A stretch of DNA of 6,855 nt from Acholeplasmatales bacterium DTU056 (GCA_001512985.1 LFRX01000003.1:39156-46010); one strand, 5' to 3'. Positions 1-5,573 are shown, numbered from the stretch's first letter. The notes: generated by a model from the letters alone, not told the origin. Numbers and translations: made by a program.

Positions 1-204
1 TATAAAATATACTTCATCATTTTTTAATATACTTTTCTTTTGTTCATCGATCCCCCAAATCTTCGCTTCCACAACATCCTCACCATCAAAGGCATTTAAT
101 GAGGCATATTCGGAGTTTGCGGAAGTGGAGCGAATAGAAATATCAAATAATCTAGCAAACAACTCAACATCCTCACCATACATAAAGTCTTTAATCTTTC
201 TCAT
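1..204 (-). CDS. yhaM: YhaM-like 3'-5' exoribonuclease, N-terminal OB-fold part (truncated by window edge)
   Basis: Only the first 68 codons are present; the gene continues past the left edge. The visible protein begins MRKIKDFMYGEDVEL and carries an OB-fold pattern: a strand, then R-S-T-S-A-N-S-E-Y-A-S-L (residues 25-36), then a D-G-E-D-V-V-E-A-K-I-W motif (40-50). This resembles the nucleic-acid-binding N-terminal domain of the YhaM/CMP-binding-factor family, whose C-terminal HD domain degrades RNA from the 3' end in the cytoplasm. That HD domain would lie outside the window, so the assignment rests on the OB part alone. The ATG at 204 is preceded by GAGG nine bases upstream; Met8 at 183 lacks a comparable site. 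The start overlaps the end of the CCA-like gene by 14 nt in another frame, so the two are probably co-transcribed and translationally coupled. Another OB-fold protein cannot be excluded. Confidence 0.6.
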   Translation of the reverse strand, partial: MRKIKDFMYGEDVELFARLFDISIRSTSANSEYASLNAFDGEDVVEAKIWGIDEQKKSILKNDEVYFI

Positions 205-1873
205 TGTCTTTATCCTCACTTAAAATTTCTCGATATTTTTCATCAATACTTGATAAAAATTGTCGATAAACTTTTTGTAATTCACGTCCAAGCATTATCT
301 TCTCACTATAAGTTGTATCTAGATAATTTAGTTCTCGCAAAGTTTCAAGATTTTGTTGGACAATTCTATCAATATCTAAATTTAAACGTTGTTGTAACGC
401 TTGTTTTTCTAATTGATATAAACGCTCATCTTTTTCTTTTAATAAACGTTCTTGTTCAAGCAATTTCTTTTCAAGTAGATTAATTTTCATTTCAGTATAT
501 GTCTTAACTACTTGTCCATGTTCAAGTAAATTTTCCTCTAATTCACTTTCAGTTGCAGCACTAGCCAACTCTTCGATTTTTTGTTCTGGAATGACAAAAG
601 TTTCTTCTTCATGGCTAACTTCTTTAACATCAAAATCAGTTGAAATTGTCTCAATTGGTATTTGATTTTCAATAGAAGTTTTTTCAATTTGTGTGTCTTC
701 TTTATTTTCTTTTTTCTTTAAAGCATTTATACAATAAATTTTAATTTGATCTTCTTCATTTAATAATTCGCCAATTAAAATTTGCTCACATACTTCATCA
801 ATTAATTTATAAGCATCTTCTAATGGAATATCATTGGCCAACATTAAAATTTGATTATTAGAAAATGCTAAATCATCAACATTTTTAATAACTAAGTTAT
901 CAAAACGTTTTTTAATTTTTTTAGCATAGTTTTTACTTTTACCAGCTAAATACGCTGCCCGATTAGCTGTCAAAGCTACATTTAGTCCATATTTAAACAA
1001 GTCATAATCGCTAAAAGATAATTTTGGATAACGATAAGCAAATTCTAAAACATTATACAAAAACTCTTTATTGTCAGCACTTTCAATTATTTCTGGATTA
1101 AACTTTTCATCGACTAACGCACAACATGCAATAAATTCATCAATTGTTTTAACTTTAAAGCGACGTTTAGCAAGTTGTCTAATGCCTTTTTTAAATGGTA
1201 AATATCTATGAAAGCCATATTCGTATAGATATGAAAAAGCACGGCGTGAATATGTTCCTTCGATTATTTTCTTAAATGTAGTGTATAATTTGCGAGGGGG
1301 AATATTATGTAGTAATTTACGCTTAGCTTTCATCGCTTTATGGGTTTTTTTATGAATTCTAAATCCTAATTGACTAATTAAACTAATAGCAATTAAAATA
1401 CGGGCTGGATCTTCTTCAAAACGAACTTTTGGATTTCCAATTGTCCGAATAGTTTTCTTCTTAATATCTTCAAATCCTAAATAAGCATCCGTTACTTTTT
1501 TATTATGACTCATTGTTAAAGCATTAATCGTAAAATCGCGACAAGCTAATTCATCTAATAAATTTTTTGAATAATGTTTGCTTTTTGGAGTTCTTTTATC
1601 TGGAAAGTTATGTTTTTTCGAAAAAGTAGTGATTAAATACTCATCGCCAAAATAAAGCAGGATTGTTTCTTCATCGGTCTTAATTACTTTAGTAAAGTTA
1701 AAAATCTCTTCAATATCTTCAGGAAGAGCATTAGTAGTTATTTCGATTTGCGAAAAGGGGATTTCCATAATTGTATTACGGACACATTCTCCGATGAAGT
1801 ATGCTTCAAATCCACCATTTATTAGAGTTTTTATTATTTCGCGACCTTTTTCAAACTTTTTTTCCATTTCCAT
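191..1873 (-). CDS. cca: CCA tRNA nucleotidyltransferase homologue with degenerate active site and C-terminal coiled-coil extension
   Basis: Residues 1-385 of 560 follow the class II CCA-adding enzyme layout (head, neck, body, tail) seen in Bacillus Cca, which adds CCA to tRNA 3' ends. Retained features are AYFIG at 24-28, CRDFTINALTM at 111-121 (Bacillus has RRDLTINAMAM), the IRTIG segment near 142-146 and the EDxxR nucleotide-recognition motif (E154, D155, R158). The metal-binding DxD is replaced by Q42-I43-E44, the GGxVRD loop reads GECVRN (28-33), the HGT of motif B reads EET (68-70), and the second arginine after EDxxR is missing. Residues about 390-455 form an acidic low-complexity linker, and about 455-510 a heptad-like coiled coil rich in L, E, K and Q; Bacillus Cca ends near 400 residues. 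The ATG at 1873 has GGAG seven bases upstream. It probably forms an operon with the YhaM-like gene. Family membership is secure; CCA-adding activity is doubtful. Confidence 0.85.
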   Translation of the reverse strand: MEMEKKFEKGREIIKTLINGGFEAYFIGECVRNTIMEIPFSQIEITTNALPEDIEEIFNFTKVIKTDEETILLYFGDEYLITTFSKKHNFPDKRTPKSKHYSKNLLDELACRDFTINALTMSHNKKVTDAYLGFEDIKKKTIRTIGNPKVRFEEDPARILIAISLISQLGFRIHKKTHKAMKAKRKLLHNIPPRKLYTTFKKIIEGTYSRRAFSYLYEYGFHRYLPFKKGIRQLAKRRFKVKTIDEFIACCALVDEKFNPEIIESADNKEFLYNVLEFAYRYPKLSFSDYDLFKYGLNVALTANRAAYLAGKSKNYAKKIKKRFDNLVIKNVDDLAFSNNQILMLANDIPLEDAYKLIDEVCEQILIGELLNEEDQIKIYCINALKKKENKEDTQIEKTSIENQIPIETISTDFDVKEVSHEEETFVIPEQKIEELASAATESELEENLLEHGQVVKTYTEMKINLLEKKLLEQERLLKEKDERLYQLEKQALQQRLNLDIDRIVQQNLETLRELNYLDTTYSEKIMLGRELQKVYRQFLSSIDEKYREILSEDKDNEKD

Positions 1874-1934
1874 AATAACGCTCCATTTATATTTTTTGTA
1901 TGTAATATTTTGTAAAAACTCCGTCTTTATTGTT

Positions 1935-1963
1935 ATTATACAATATTTAATTTATTTTTTCCA
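1935..1963 (-). promoter_or_regulatory. Candidate sigma-A promoter for the cca-like/yhaM-like operon
   Basis: On the minus strand a perfect TATAAT (-10, plus positions 1935-1940) lies 17 bases downstream of TGGAAA (-35, positions 1958-1963), which matches TTGACA at four of six positions. The predicted start near 1928 gives a leader of about 55 nt before the ATG at 1873. No other obvious promoter was seen in the 157-bp divergent gap. Confidence 0.5.
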
Positions 1964-2008
1964 CTCTTTATCAAAAAAATTGTCCTAGCAATTCCTTTTG
2001 CTTTAAGT

Positions 2009-2027
2009 TATAATAAGAATAGGTGAT
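2009..2027 (+). promoter_or_regulatory. Candidate -10 element and ribosome binding site of the yigZ-type gene
   Basis: TATAAT lies at 2009-2014 with only a weak -35 (TAGCAA at 1986-1991, 17-bp spacing). The Shine-Dalgarno AGGTGAT is at 2021-2027, just before the ATG at 2031. If transcription starts the usual seven bases after the -10, the mRNA would begin at the Shine-Dalgarno itself, giving an extremely short leader. A further-upstream promoter is not excluded. Confidence 0.4.
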
Positions 2028-2030
2028 TAT

Positions 2031-2639
2031 ATGTATACAATTGATCAAGAATATATAAATGAAATTATTATTAATAAGAGTCGTTTTATTTGTCATTTAG
2101 CACCAGTAAAAACTATTGATGAAGCAAATGATTATTTACAAAAAATTAGAAAAAAATTTTACGATGCTACTCATAATTGTTATGCATATATTATCGGTCC
2201 TAACGGTGAAATTAGTAAAAATAGTGATGATGGAGAACCAAGCCAAACTGCTGGTCTACCGATATATAATGTTTTACAAAAAAATAATTTAACATATGTG
2301 ATTGCCGTAGTAACACGATACTTTGGGGGAATTAAACTAGGGGCTGGTGGATTAATCCGTGCCTATGGTTCAAGTGTTTCACAAACATTATCCAAAGTAA
2401 CATTAAAAAAATTGTTTAAAGTAAAACAAGTTAATATTACCTTCGATTATCAATTTCATAATGATATTATGAAATTGATTTCTAAATATCAAATGTTTAA
2501 TCAGACTTTCTCAGAGTGGGTGAGTTTGTCGATTGAAGTTCCAATCGAAGAAATCGATAATTTGATAGAAAAACTAATTAATATCACCAAAGATAAAATA
2601 TCTATTGAAGTTTTACCAAATGAATATTACACATTTTAA
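2031..2639 (+). CDS. yigZ: YigZ/IMPACT family protein (UPF0029)
   Basis: This 202-residue protein matches the YigZ/YvyE family in length and motifs. The N-terminal IMPACT domain contains KSRFI at 16-20, DDGEPSQTAG at 66-75 and VTRYFGGIKLGAGGLIRAY at 94-112; the more usual form of the second motif is DDGEPSGTAG, so Q72 is a small departure. Residues about 138-195 fit the ferredoxin-like C-terminal domain (DUF1949). Members are cytosolic and the eukaryotic relative IMPACT acts in translation control; the bacterial role is not well defined and nothing here adds to it. The ATG at 2031 has AGGTGAT immediately upstream. The gene is a single-gene unit, divergent from the cca-like gene and convergent with spoIIID, with which it shares a terminator hairpin starting at its last base. 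Confidence 0.93.
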   Translation: MYTIDQEYINEIIINKSRFICHLAPVKTIDEANDYLQKIRKKFYDATHNCYAYIIGPNGEISKNSDDGEPSQTAGLPIYNVLQKNNLTYVIAVVTRYFGGIKLGAGGLIRAYGSSVSQTLSKVTLKKLFKVKQVNITFDYQFHNDIMKLISKYQMFNQTFSEWVSLSIEVPIEEIDNLIEKLINITKDKISIEVLPNEYYTF

Positions 2640-2667
2640 AAATGCTATGGAATCTACCATAGCATTT
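2640..2667. terminator. Bidirectional terminator between yigZ and spoIIID
   Basis: A perfect 11-bp stem (2640-2650 pairing with 2657-2667, containing ATGCTATGG/CCATAGCAT) closes a six-base loop. On minus the hairpin is followed by a T-run (TTTTTA), making it a reasonable spoIIID terminator. On plus the downstream tract (TTAATTATTACTTTTTA) is interrupted, so termination there may be weaker. The right arm overlaps the first two bases of the spoIIID stop codon. Confidence 0.75.
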
Positions 2668-2926
2668 AATTATTACTTTTTAATTGTAAATAACGTAGTT
2701 TAGTACTTTCTCCTCCACGAATATGCCTAATCGATTTATTATATTCTAGTAATTCTTTAACCTTTTCAAACAGTTGCCGATTAATTTCTGGCAAACGTTC
2801 GGTTAAATCTTTATGAACTGTGCTTTTGGAACATCCCACCCGTTTTGCCACTTCACGAACTGTACTTCGTTCACTTAAAAAAATATCAGCTATTTCTAAA
2901 ACTCGTTGTTTTATTTCTAAATTCAT
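2666..2926 (-). CDS. spoIIID: SpoIIID, mother-cell sporulation transcription factor
   Basis: This 86-residue protein closely matches Bacillus SpoIIID, especially the CSKSTVHKDLTERLPEIN core (32-49) and the basic KSIRHIRGGESTKLRYL tail (64-80). The helix-turn-helix spans about residues 20-43, and the C-terminal basic helix also contacts DNA in the family. SpoIIID acts in the mother cell after engulfment begins, activating or repressing sigma-E genes and helping the switch to sigma-K. The start is clear: a perfect TAAGGAGG (2933-2940) lies six bases before the ATG. Bacillus SpoIIID is slightly longer, with an acidic tail missing here. The gene is monocistronic, with a sigma-E-like promoter and its own terminator; mbl, the usual Bacillus neighbour, is absent. 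Its presence is strong evidence that the organism's lineage forms endospores. Confidence 0.97.
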   Translation of the reverse strand: MNLEIKQRVLEIADIFLSERSTVREVAKRVGCSKSTVHKDLTERLPEINRQLFEKVKELLEYNKSIRHIRGGESTKLRYLQLKSNN

Positions 2927-2953
2927 CCTCTTCCTCCTTATATTGTTTACTAC

Positions 2954-2981
2954 ATCTTATGCAAGAAGTCCATTTTTATGA
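2954..2981 (-). promoter_or_regulatory. Candidate sigma-E promoter of spoIIID
   Basis: On the minus strand TCATAAA (plus 2975-2981) and CATAAGAT (plus 2954-2961) resemble the sigma-E elements TCATATT and CATACAnT, with 15 bases between the ATA and the CATA. The predicted start near 2947 gives a leader of about 20 nt that includes the TAAGGAGG site. This fits the known sigma-E dependence of spoIIID in Bacillus. Confidence 0.6.
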
Positions 2982-2985
2982 GAAA

Positions 2986-2995
2986 GAGGACAACT
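2986..2995 (+). promoter_or_regulatory. Possible SpoIIID binding site in the spoIIID/ABC divergent region
   Basis: GAGGACAACT matches nine of ten positions of the SpoIIID consensus WWRRACARNY. It lies just upstream of the candidate sigma-E -35 of spoIIID, where autoactivation would be expected, and about 30 bases upstream of the -35 of the divergent ABC operon. The consensus is short and degenerate, so chance matches are common in AT-rich DNA; position is the main argument. Confidence 0.35.
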
Positions 2996-3025
2996 TTTTT
3001 TAAATTTTGTTACTTCTTTATTTAA

Positions 3026-3054
3026 TTGACTTTTGCCGTAAAAAAGTGTATATT
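3026..3054 (+). promoter_or_regulatory. Sigma-A-type promoter of the ABC operon
   Basis: TTGACT (3026-3031) and TATATT (3049-3054) are separated by the optimal 17 bp. The predicted start near 3061 lies 28 bases before the ATG at 3089, with AAGGAG (3077-3082) between. The promoter overlaps a possible upstream TTG codon at 3026, arguing that translation starts at 3089. Confidence 0.7.
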
Positions 3055-3088
3055 AATTTTAGATATTTTCTTTGGAAAGGAGAAAAAT

Positions 3089-3973
3089 ATGTCAGTAATA
3101 GTTTGCGATAATATATCATATCAAGTTGGTAACAAATCAATCATTAAAAACTTTAACTTCAACTTTCTAGACCATAAGGTTTATGCTATCATCGGACGTA
3201 GAAAATCTGGAAAATCAACACTATTAAAATTGTTATCCGGTCAACTATTACCAACTGAGGGAACTGTCTATCTTGATGGTAAAATATTATATAAAAATCG
3301 CCAAGTCAATAATCGGATTTGTTTTATCGCAAGTGATTTAACCTTTCCAAAACATTTTTCAATTAAACAAATCCTTAAACTAATGGCAACTTTCTATCCT
3401 AAATGGGATAATGGATATGCTTATCAATTAATTAATTATTTTGGAATAAACCCAAAAGAACATTTTGGAAATCTTGAAAAAGACCGTCAAAGCCTTTTAA
3501 TTGGAATTATTGGATTGGCAAGCCGCGCTAATGTGACCATCTTTGACCAACCAGTTAAAGATGCTGATGCCAAAGATCGTTTTGACTTTTTCAATTTTTT
3601 ATATGAACATTTCGAAACATATCCACGCACTTTTATTTTAACGACTAATTATATTGACGAAATTGAATTTGCCATTGATACGGTACTATTTTTAGATAAT
3701 GGAAAATTAATTGATTATTTTGTTGTAGAAGAGTTGAAGGAAAACTTTACTTACTTAAGTGGTAAAAGCGAAGTACTACGCTCTTTAATATCCGGAATAA
3801 AAGTTATTGGTGTTGAAGAACGTGGTAATACTTTATATGTTTGTATTCATCAAAAATTAACTAAAGATGATATTCGCAAATATAAAAAATACTTAATTAA
3901 GATGAGTGAAGTCCCAATCCAAAAAGTATTTGTTCATTTAATCAACTTGCGGGAAAAGAAAGGGATTAGTTAA
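3089..3973 (+). CDS. ABC transporter ATP-binding protein with degenerate ATPase motifs
   Basis: This 294-residue protein has the ABC ATPase fold of the YtrB/BcrA-like exporter group, plus a small C-terminal domain (about 220-290). Walker A reads GRRKSGKST (36-44): the lysine and serine that hold ATP are kept, but the fourth position is K39 instead of glycine. The signature region reads LEKDRQ (129-134) where LSGGQ-type residues are expected. Walker B reads VTIFDQP, so the catalytic glutamate is Q154. The D-loop is KDAD (157-160), and the switch histidine is N187 in ILTTNY. ATP binding seems possible; efficient hydrolysis by a homodimer seems unlikely. The start at 3089 has AAGGAG six bases upstream and lies inside the predicted transcript. 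Its stop overlaps the permease start (TAATG), so the two are tightly coupled. Substrate unknown. Confidence 0.88.
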   Translation: MSVIVCDNISYQVGNKSIIKNFNFNFLDHKVYAIIGRRKSGKSTLLKLLSGQLLPTEGTVYLDGKILYKNRQVNNRICFIASDLTFPKHFSIKQILKLMATFYPKWDNGYAYQLINYFGINPKEHFGNLEKDRQSLLIGIIGLASRANVTIFDQPVKDADAKDRFDFFNFLYEHFETYPRTFILTTNYIDEIEFAIDTVLFLDNGKLIDYFVVEELKENFTYLSGKSEVLRSLISGIKVIGVEERGNTLYVCIHQKLTKDDIRKYKKYLIKMSEVPIQKVFVHLINLREKKGIS

Positions 3974-4602
3974 TGAAGAAAATTAGTTTTTTAAAATTCC
4001 ACTTTTTTTCATACCGATTTATCGAAATTTTATTATTATTAATATTAATTATCATTGGAAGTGTGTTTTATTTTATATCTAAAATAAATTCGTTATTTTT
4101 ATATGTTTTAATACCTAGTATTTGCTTTTTCCAAGCAATTTTAGGTATATATGAAAAAAAAGAAAATGTTAATATTTTTTTAAATATTAACATTGATCGT
4201 GTCTCTTATTTACTTTGTGATTTTTGGAATGTCTTCATTTTAGCAATTATCAATACTTTGATATTTGTTGGAGAATACTATTTATTTACTTTTTTAAAGA
4301 TCTTTACGATTGATTTATCTACAATATTTTTTATTAACTTATTTTTAATGCAAATCATCACTAATCGACTATTCAATGTGTTCACAATTTATTTTAATAA
4401 TATTAGTATCGTCTTGCTAATTTTAGCAATCTTCCTCTTCATTTATTTTCAACCAAAATATTTAATTGACTTCTTAATTTCTTTTAATCCTTATACTTTA
4501 TTAAGTATTTTAATAAGCGGTGTTCTAATTAGTGAATTTATAGTTATTTTCTCTATAAGTAAACTTAATATAATATTTAAAAAATCTTTATCATCACGAT
4601 AA
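3973..4602 (+). CDS. ABC transporter permease-like membrane protein, six predicted TM segments
   Basis: This 209-residue protein is very hydrophobic, rich in I, L, F and Y. Likely membrane segments are at about 15-36, 41-59, 83-107, 114-131, 142-160 and 172-197, the six-helix layout of ABC-2-type exporter permeases. A short charged loop (EKKENVN, 61-67) follows TM2. I recognise no substrate-specific motif and no large extracellular domain. The ATG overlaps the last base of the upstream ATPase stop (TAATG), so reinitiation is probable and the products likely assemble together at the membrane. The last codons (KKSLSSR) are encoded inside a terminator stem. The role as permease is inferred mainly from topology and operon position. 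Confidence 0.75.
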   Translation: MKKISFLKFHFFSYRFIEILLLLILIIIGSVFYFISKINSLFLYVLIPSICFFQAILGIYEKKENVNIFLNINIDRVSYLLCDFWNVFILAIINTLIFVGEYYLFTFLKIFTIDLSTIFFINLFLMQIITNRLFNVFTIYFNNISIVLLILAIFLFIYFQPKYLIDFLISFNPYTLLSILISGVLISEFIVIFSISKLNIIFKKSLSSR

Positions 4603-4611
4603 AGATTTTTT
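4579..4611. terminator. Bidirectional terminator between the permease gene and spoIIQ
   Basis: A 14-bp perfect stem (4579-4592 with 4598-4611, core ATCTTTATC/GATAAAGAT) closes a five-base loop. It has A-runs on the left and T-runs on the right, so it works in both directions. It overlaps the final codons and stop of the permease gene and ends three bases short of the spoIIQ stop, serving both convergent units. Confidence 0.88.
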
Positions 4612-4613
4612 TC

Positions 4614-5246
4614 TTACTCTATGGTATTGATTTTTTTACCAATAACAGTTAATGGATCTAGTAAACGATTCTTTTTGATAACTTTAAAATGAATATGATT
4701 GCGTAAATTATCATAACTGCTAACGGTACTTATGCCGATTTTATCACCTTGTTTAACAGTTTGTCCTTCAGATACATATACTTCGCCTAAACTTATATAA
4801 TGTGTTTCTAAGTCGTTATCGTGAGTTAAAACAACAACAGTTCCATATAAGTTATCTGAACGGACAGATTTAACTGTTCCGCTTAAACTGGCATATACTT
4901 CAAATGGTTCACCATCTTCTTTTTCCCAGCTAACACCAGTTGAAGTACTATAACGAGTTCCAATTTTATAAAGTGACATTAAACGATCTTCTTTTTCTGA
5001 ATTTGGATTATAGAATTTACGAACTATAACTAAGTCACCTAAAACCGGACTTTTTAATACTTCATACTCTTCTACAATCGGATCATCAACTGGTGGTTCA
5101 GGATCATTATTTGATGGAGGTGTATTTTCATTCGGTTTTACTAAACTAAGCGAGATAAAAAACGCCACAAATACCAAAGCTAATACTCCAACAAAGAGAT
5201 AACGTTGTAGTTTCTCCCGTGAAATCTTATTTAGCCAATTCTTCAC
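4614..5246 (-). CDS. spoIIQ: SpoIIQ, forespore membrane protein with inactive M23/LytM domain
   Basis: From the GTG at 5246 the protein has 210 residues: a short basic N-terminus (KNWLNKISREKLQRY), one membrane anchor, a proline/acid-rich linker, then an LytM domain. It lines up with Bacillus SpoIIQ at VRKFY, ASLSGTV, SEGQTVKQGDKIG and NHIHFKV. SpoIIQ sits in the forespore membrane and pairs with mother-cell SpoIIIAH during engulfment. The zinc motif HxGxD reads STGVS, so His and Asp are both lost, while the later HIH remains; it should not be an endopeptidase. An ATG at 5294 is in frame but has no ribosome binding site, whereas GAGGTGAT (5251-5258) sits correctly for the GTG. It lacks the long hydrophilic tail of the Bacillus protein. 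Its upstream neighbour is a YwzB-type gene, echoing the Bacillus ywzB-murAA-spoIID-spoIIQ region. Confidence 0.92.
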   Translation of the reverse strand: MKNWLNKISREKLQRYLFVGVLALVFVAFFISLSLVKPNENTPPSNNDPEPPVDDPIVEEYEVLKSPVLGDLVIVRKFYNPNSEKEDRLMSLYKIGTRYSTSTGVSWEKEDGEPFEVYASLSGTVKSVRSDNLYGTVVVLTHDNDLETHYISLGEVYVSEGQTVKQGDKIGISTVSSYDNLRNHIHFKVIKKNRLLDPLTVIGKKINTIE

Positions 5247-5252
5247 TTTAAT

Positions 5253-5315
5253 CACCTCAAGATTATTATTAACTATGACAATTTTTTTATACATTTTAAT
5301 AATAATATTGAGGTG
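5253..5315. repeat. Long inverted repeat covering the spoIIQ ribosome binding site and promoter region
   Basis: The left arm 5253-5272 (CACCTCAAGATTATTATTAA) pairs with the right arm 5296-5315 (TTAATAATAATATTGAGGTG) at 19 of 20 positions, with a 23-base loop. Read as spoIIQ-sense RNA, the distal arm contains GAGGTG of the spoIIQ Shine-Dalgarno and the proximal arm supplies the complementary CACCTC. No T-run follows on minus, so it is not a standard terminator. Confidence 0.9.
5264..5292 (-). promoter_or_regulatory. Possible sigma-F promoter of spoIIQ
   Basis: On minus, GTATA (plus 5288-5292) is followed after 14 bases by GTTAATAATA (plus 5264-5273). The latter fits the sigma-F -10 pattern GGnnAnAnTw at every fixed position except the second G. 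Bacillus spoIIQ is sigma-F dependent. The start would fall near 5257, at the edge of the Shine-Dalgarno, which is unusually close. The AT-rich context makes chance resemblance easy. Confidence 0.3.
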
Positions 5316-5335
5316 TTTTATACTAGTAATTTTTG

Positions 5336-5557
5336 TTAATATCCAAAGAAACTAACCAAACGTTCTAAAAAACGCATGAACGCTTCTGAAACCAAAAATG
5401 CGATAATAATACTAGTAAACATAAATAGTAATCTAATTTCCCTTACACTATTTTTTTTAAAAATTTTACTAACATCAATGGCCATTAAAGTGCGAAAAAC
5501 TATTGGAATTAACGGAAAAAAAACAATAAAAAACCATATTTGAATATCATATTTCAT
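5336..5557 (-). CDS. ywzB: DUF1146 (YwzB-type) small membrane protein
   Basis: This 73-residue protein has two hydrophobic segments (about 6-27 and 42-65). Between them is the family-typical stretch LMAIDVSKIFKKNSVREIRL (24-43), comparable to the Bacillus YwzB region with ALQAINFDKL followed by basic residues and ARVLY. The segment after it (FTSIIIAFLVSEAFMRFL) also matches the DUF1146 pattern. Function is unknown; it is a predicted inner-membrane protein. AAGGTGG (5564-5570) lies six bases before the ATG, so the start is clear. In Bacillus the family sits just upstream of murAA, spoIID and spoIIQ; here it is directly ahead of spoIIQ with the intervening genes missing. The gap of about 90 bases to spoIIQ has no terminator, so read-through into spoIIQ is expected. 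Confidence 0.8.
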   Translation of the reverse strand: MKYDIQIWFFIVFFPLIPIVFRTLMAIDVSKIFKKNSVREIRLLFMFTSIIIAFLVSEAFMRFLERLVSFFGY

Positions 5558-5573
5558 ATTTTACCACCTTTAC

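Noticed and set aside
250..483. 77-codon plus-strand reading frame inside the cca-like gene
   Set aside because: It is antisense to the coiled-coil region, has no ribosome binding site and has no recognisable protein character.
1978..1987. TAGGACAATT on minus, a 10/10 match to the SpoIIID consensus between the cca-like gene and yigZ
   Set aside because: The consensus is so degenerate that several chance matches are expected in a window of this size, and neither neighbour has a known sporulation role.
1794..1988. 64-codon plus-strand reading frame overlapping the start of the cca-like gene
   Set aside because: It is antisense to a conserved region and to its promoter; its hydrophobic composition comes from AT-rich sequence, and no start signals were seen.
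3026..3088. Longer ABC ATPase beginning at the TTG at 3026 (21 extra residues)
   Set aside because: The TTG is part of the -35 TTGACT and the extension covers the promoter; the ATG at 3089 has a strong ribosome binding site and starts where ABC domains normally start.
4614..5246. SpoIIQ as an active M23 endopeptidase
   Set aside because: The first zinc ligands (His and Asp of HxGxD) are Ser118 and Ser122, counted from the upstream ATG, so the metal site is incomplete; only the HIH remains.
5247..5294. Longer SpoIIQ beginning at the ATG at 5294 (16 extra residues)
   Set aside because: There is no ribosome binding site before it, while GAGGTGAT fits the GTG at 5246, giving an N-terminus of the usual short basic SpoIIQ type.
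5253..5315. The long inverted repeat as an intrinsic terminator of ywzB
   Set aside because: No T-run follows the hairpin on the minus strand and the loop is 23 bases, so it does not look like a terminator.
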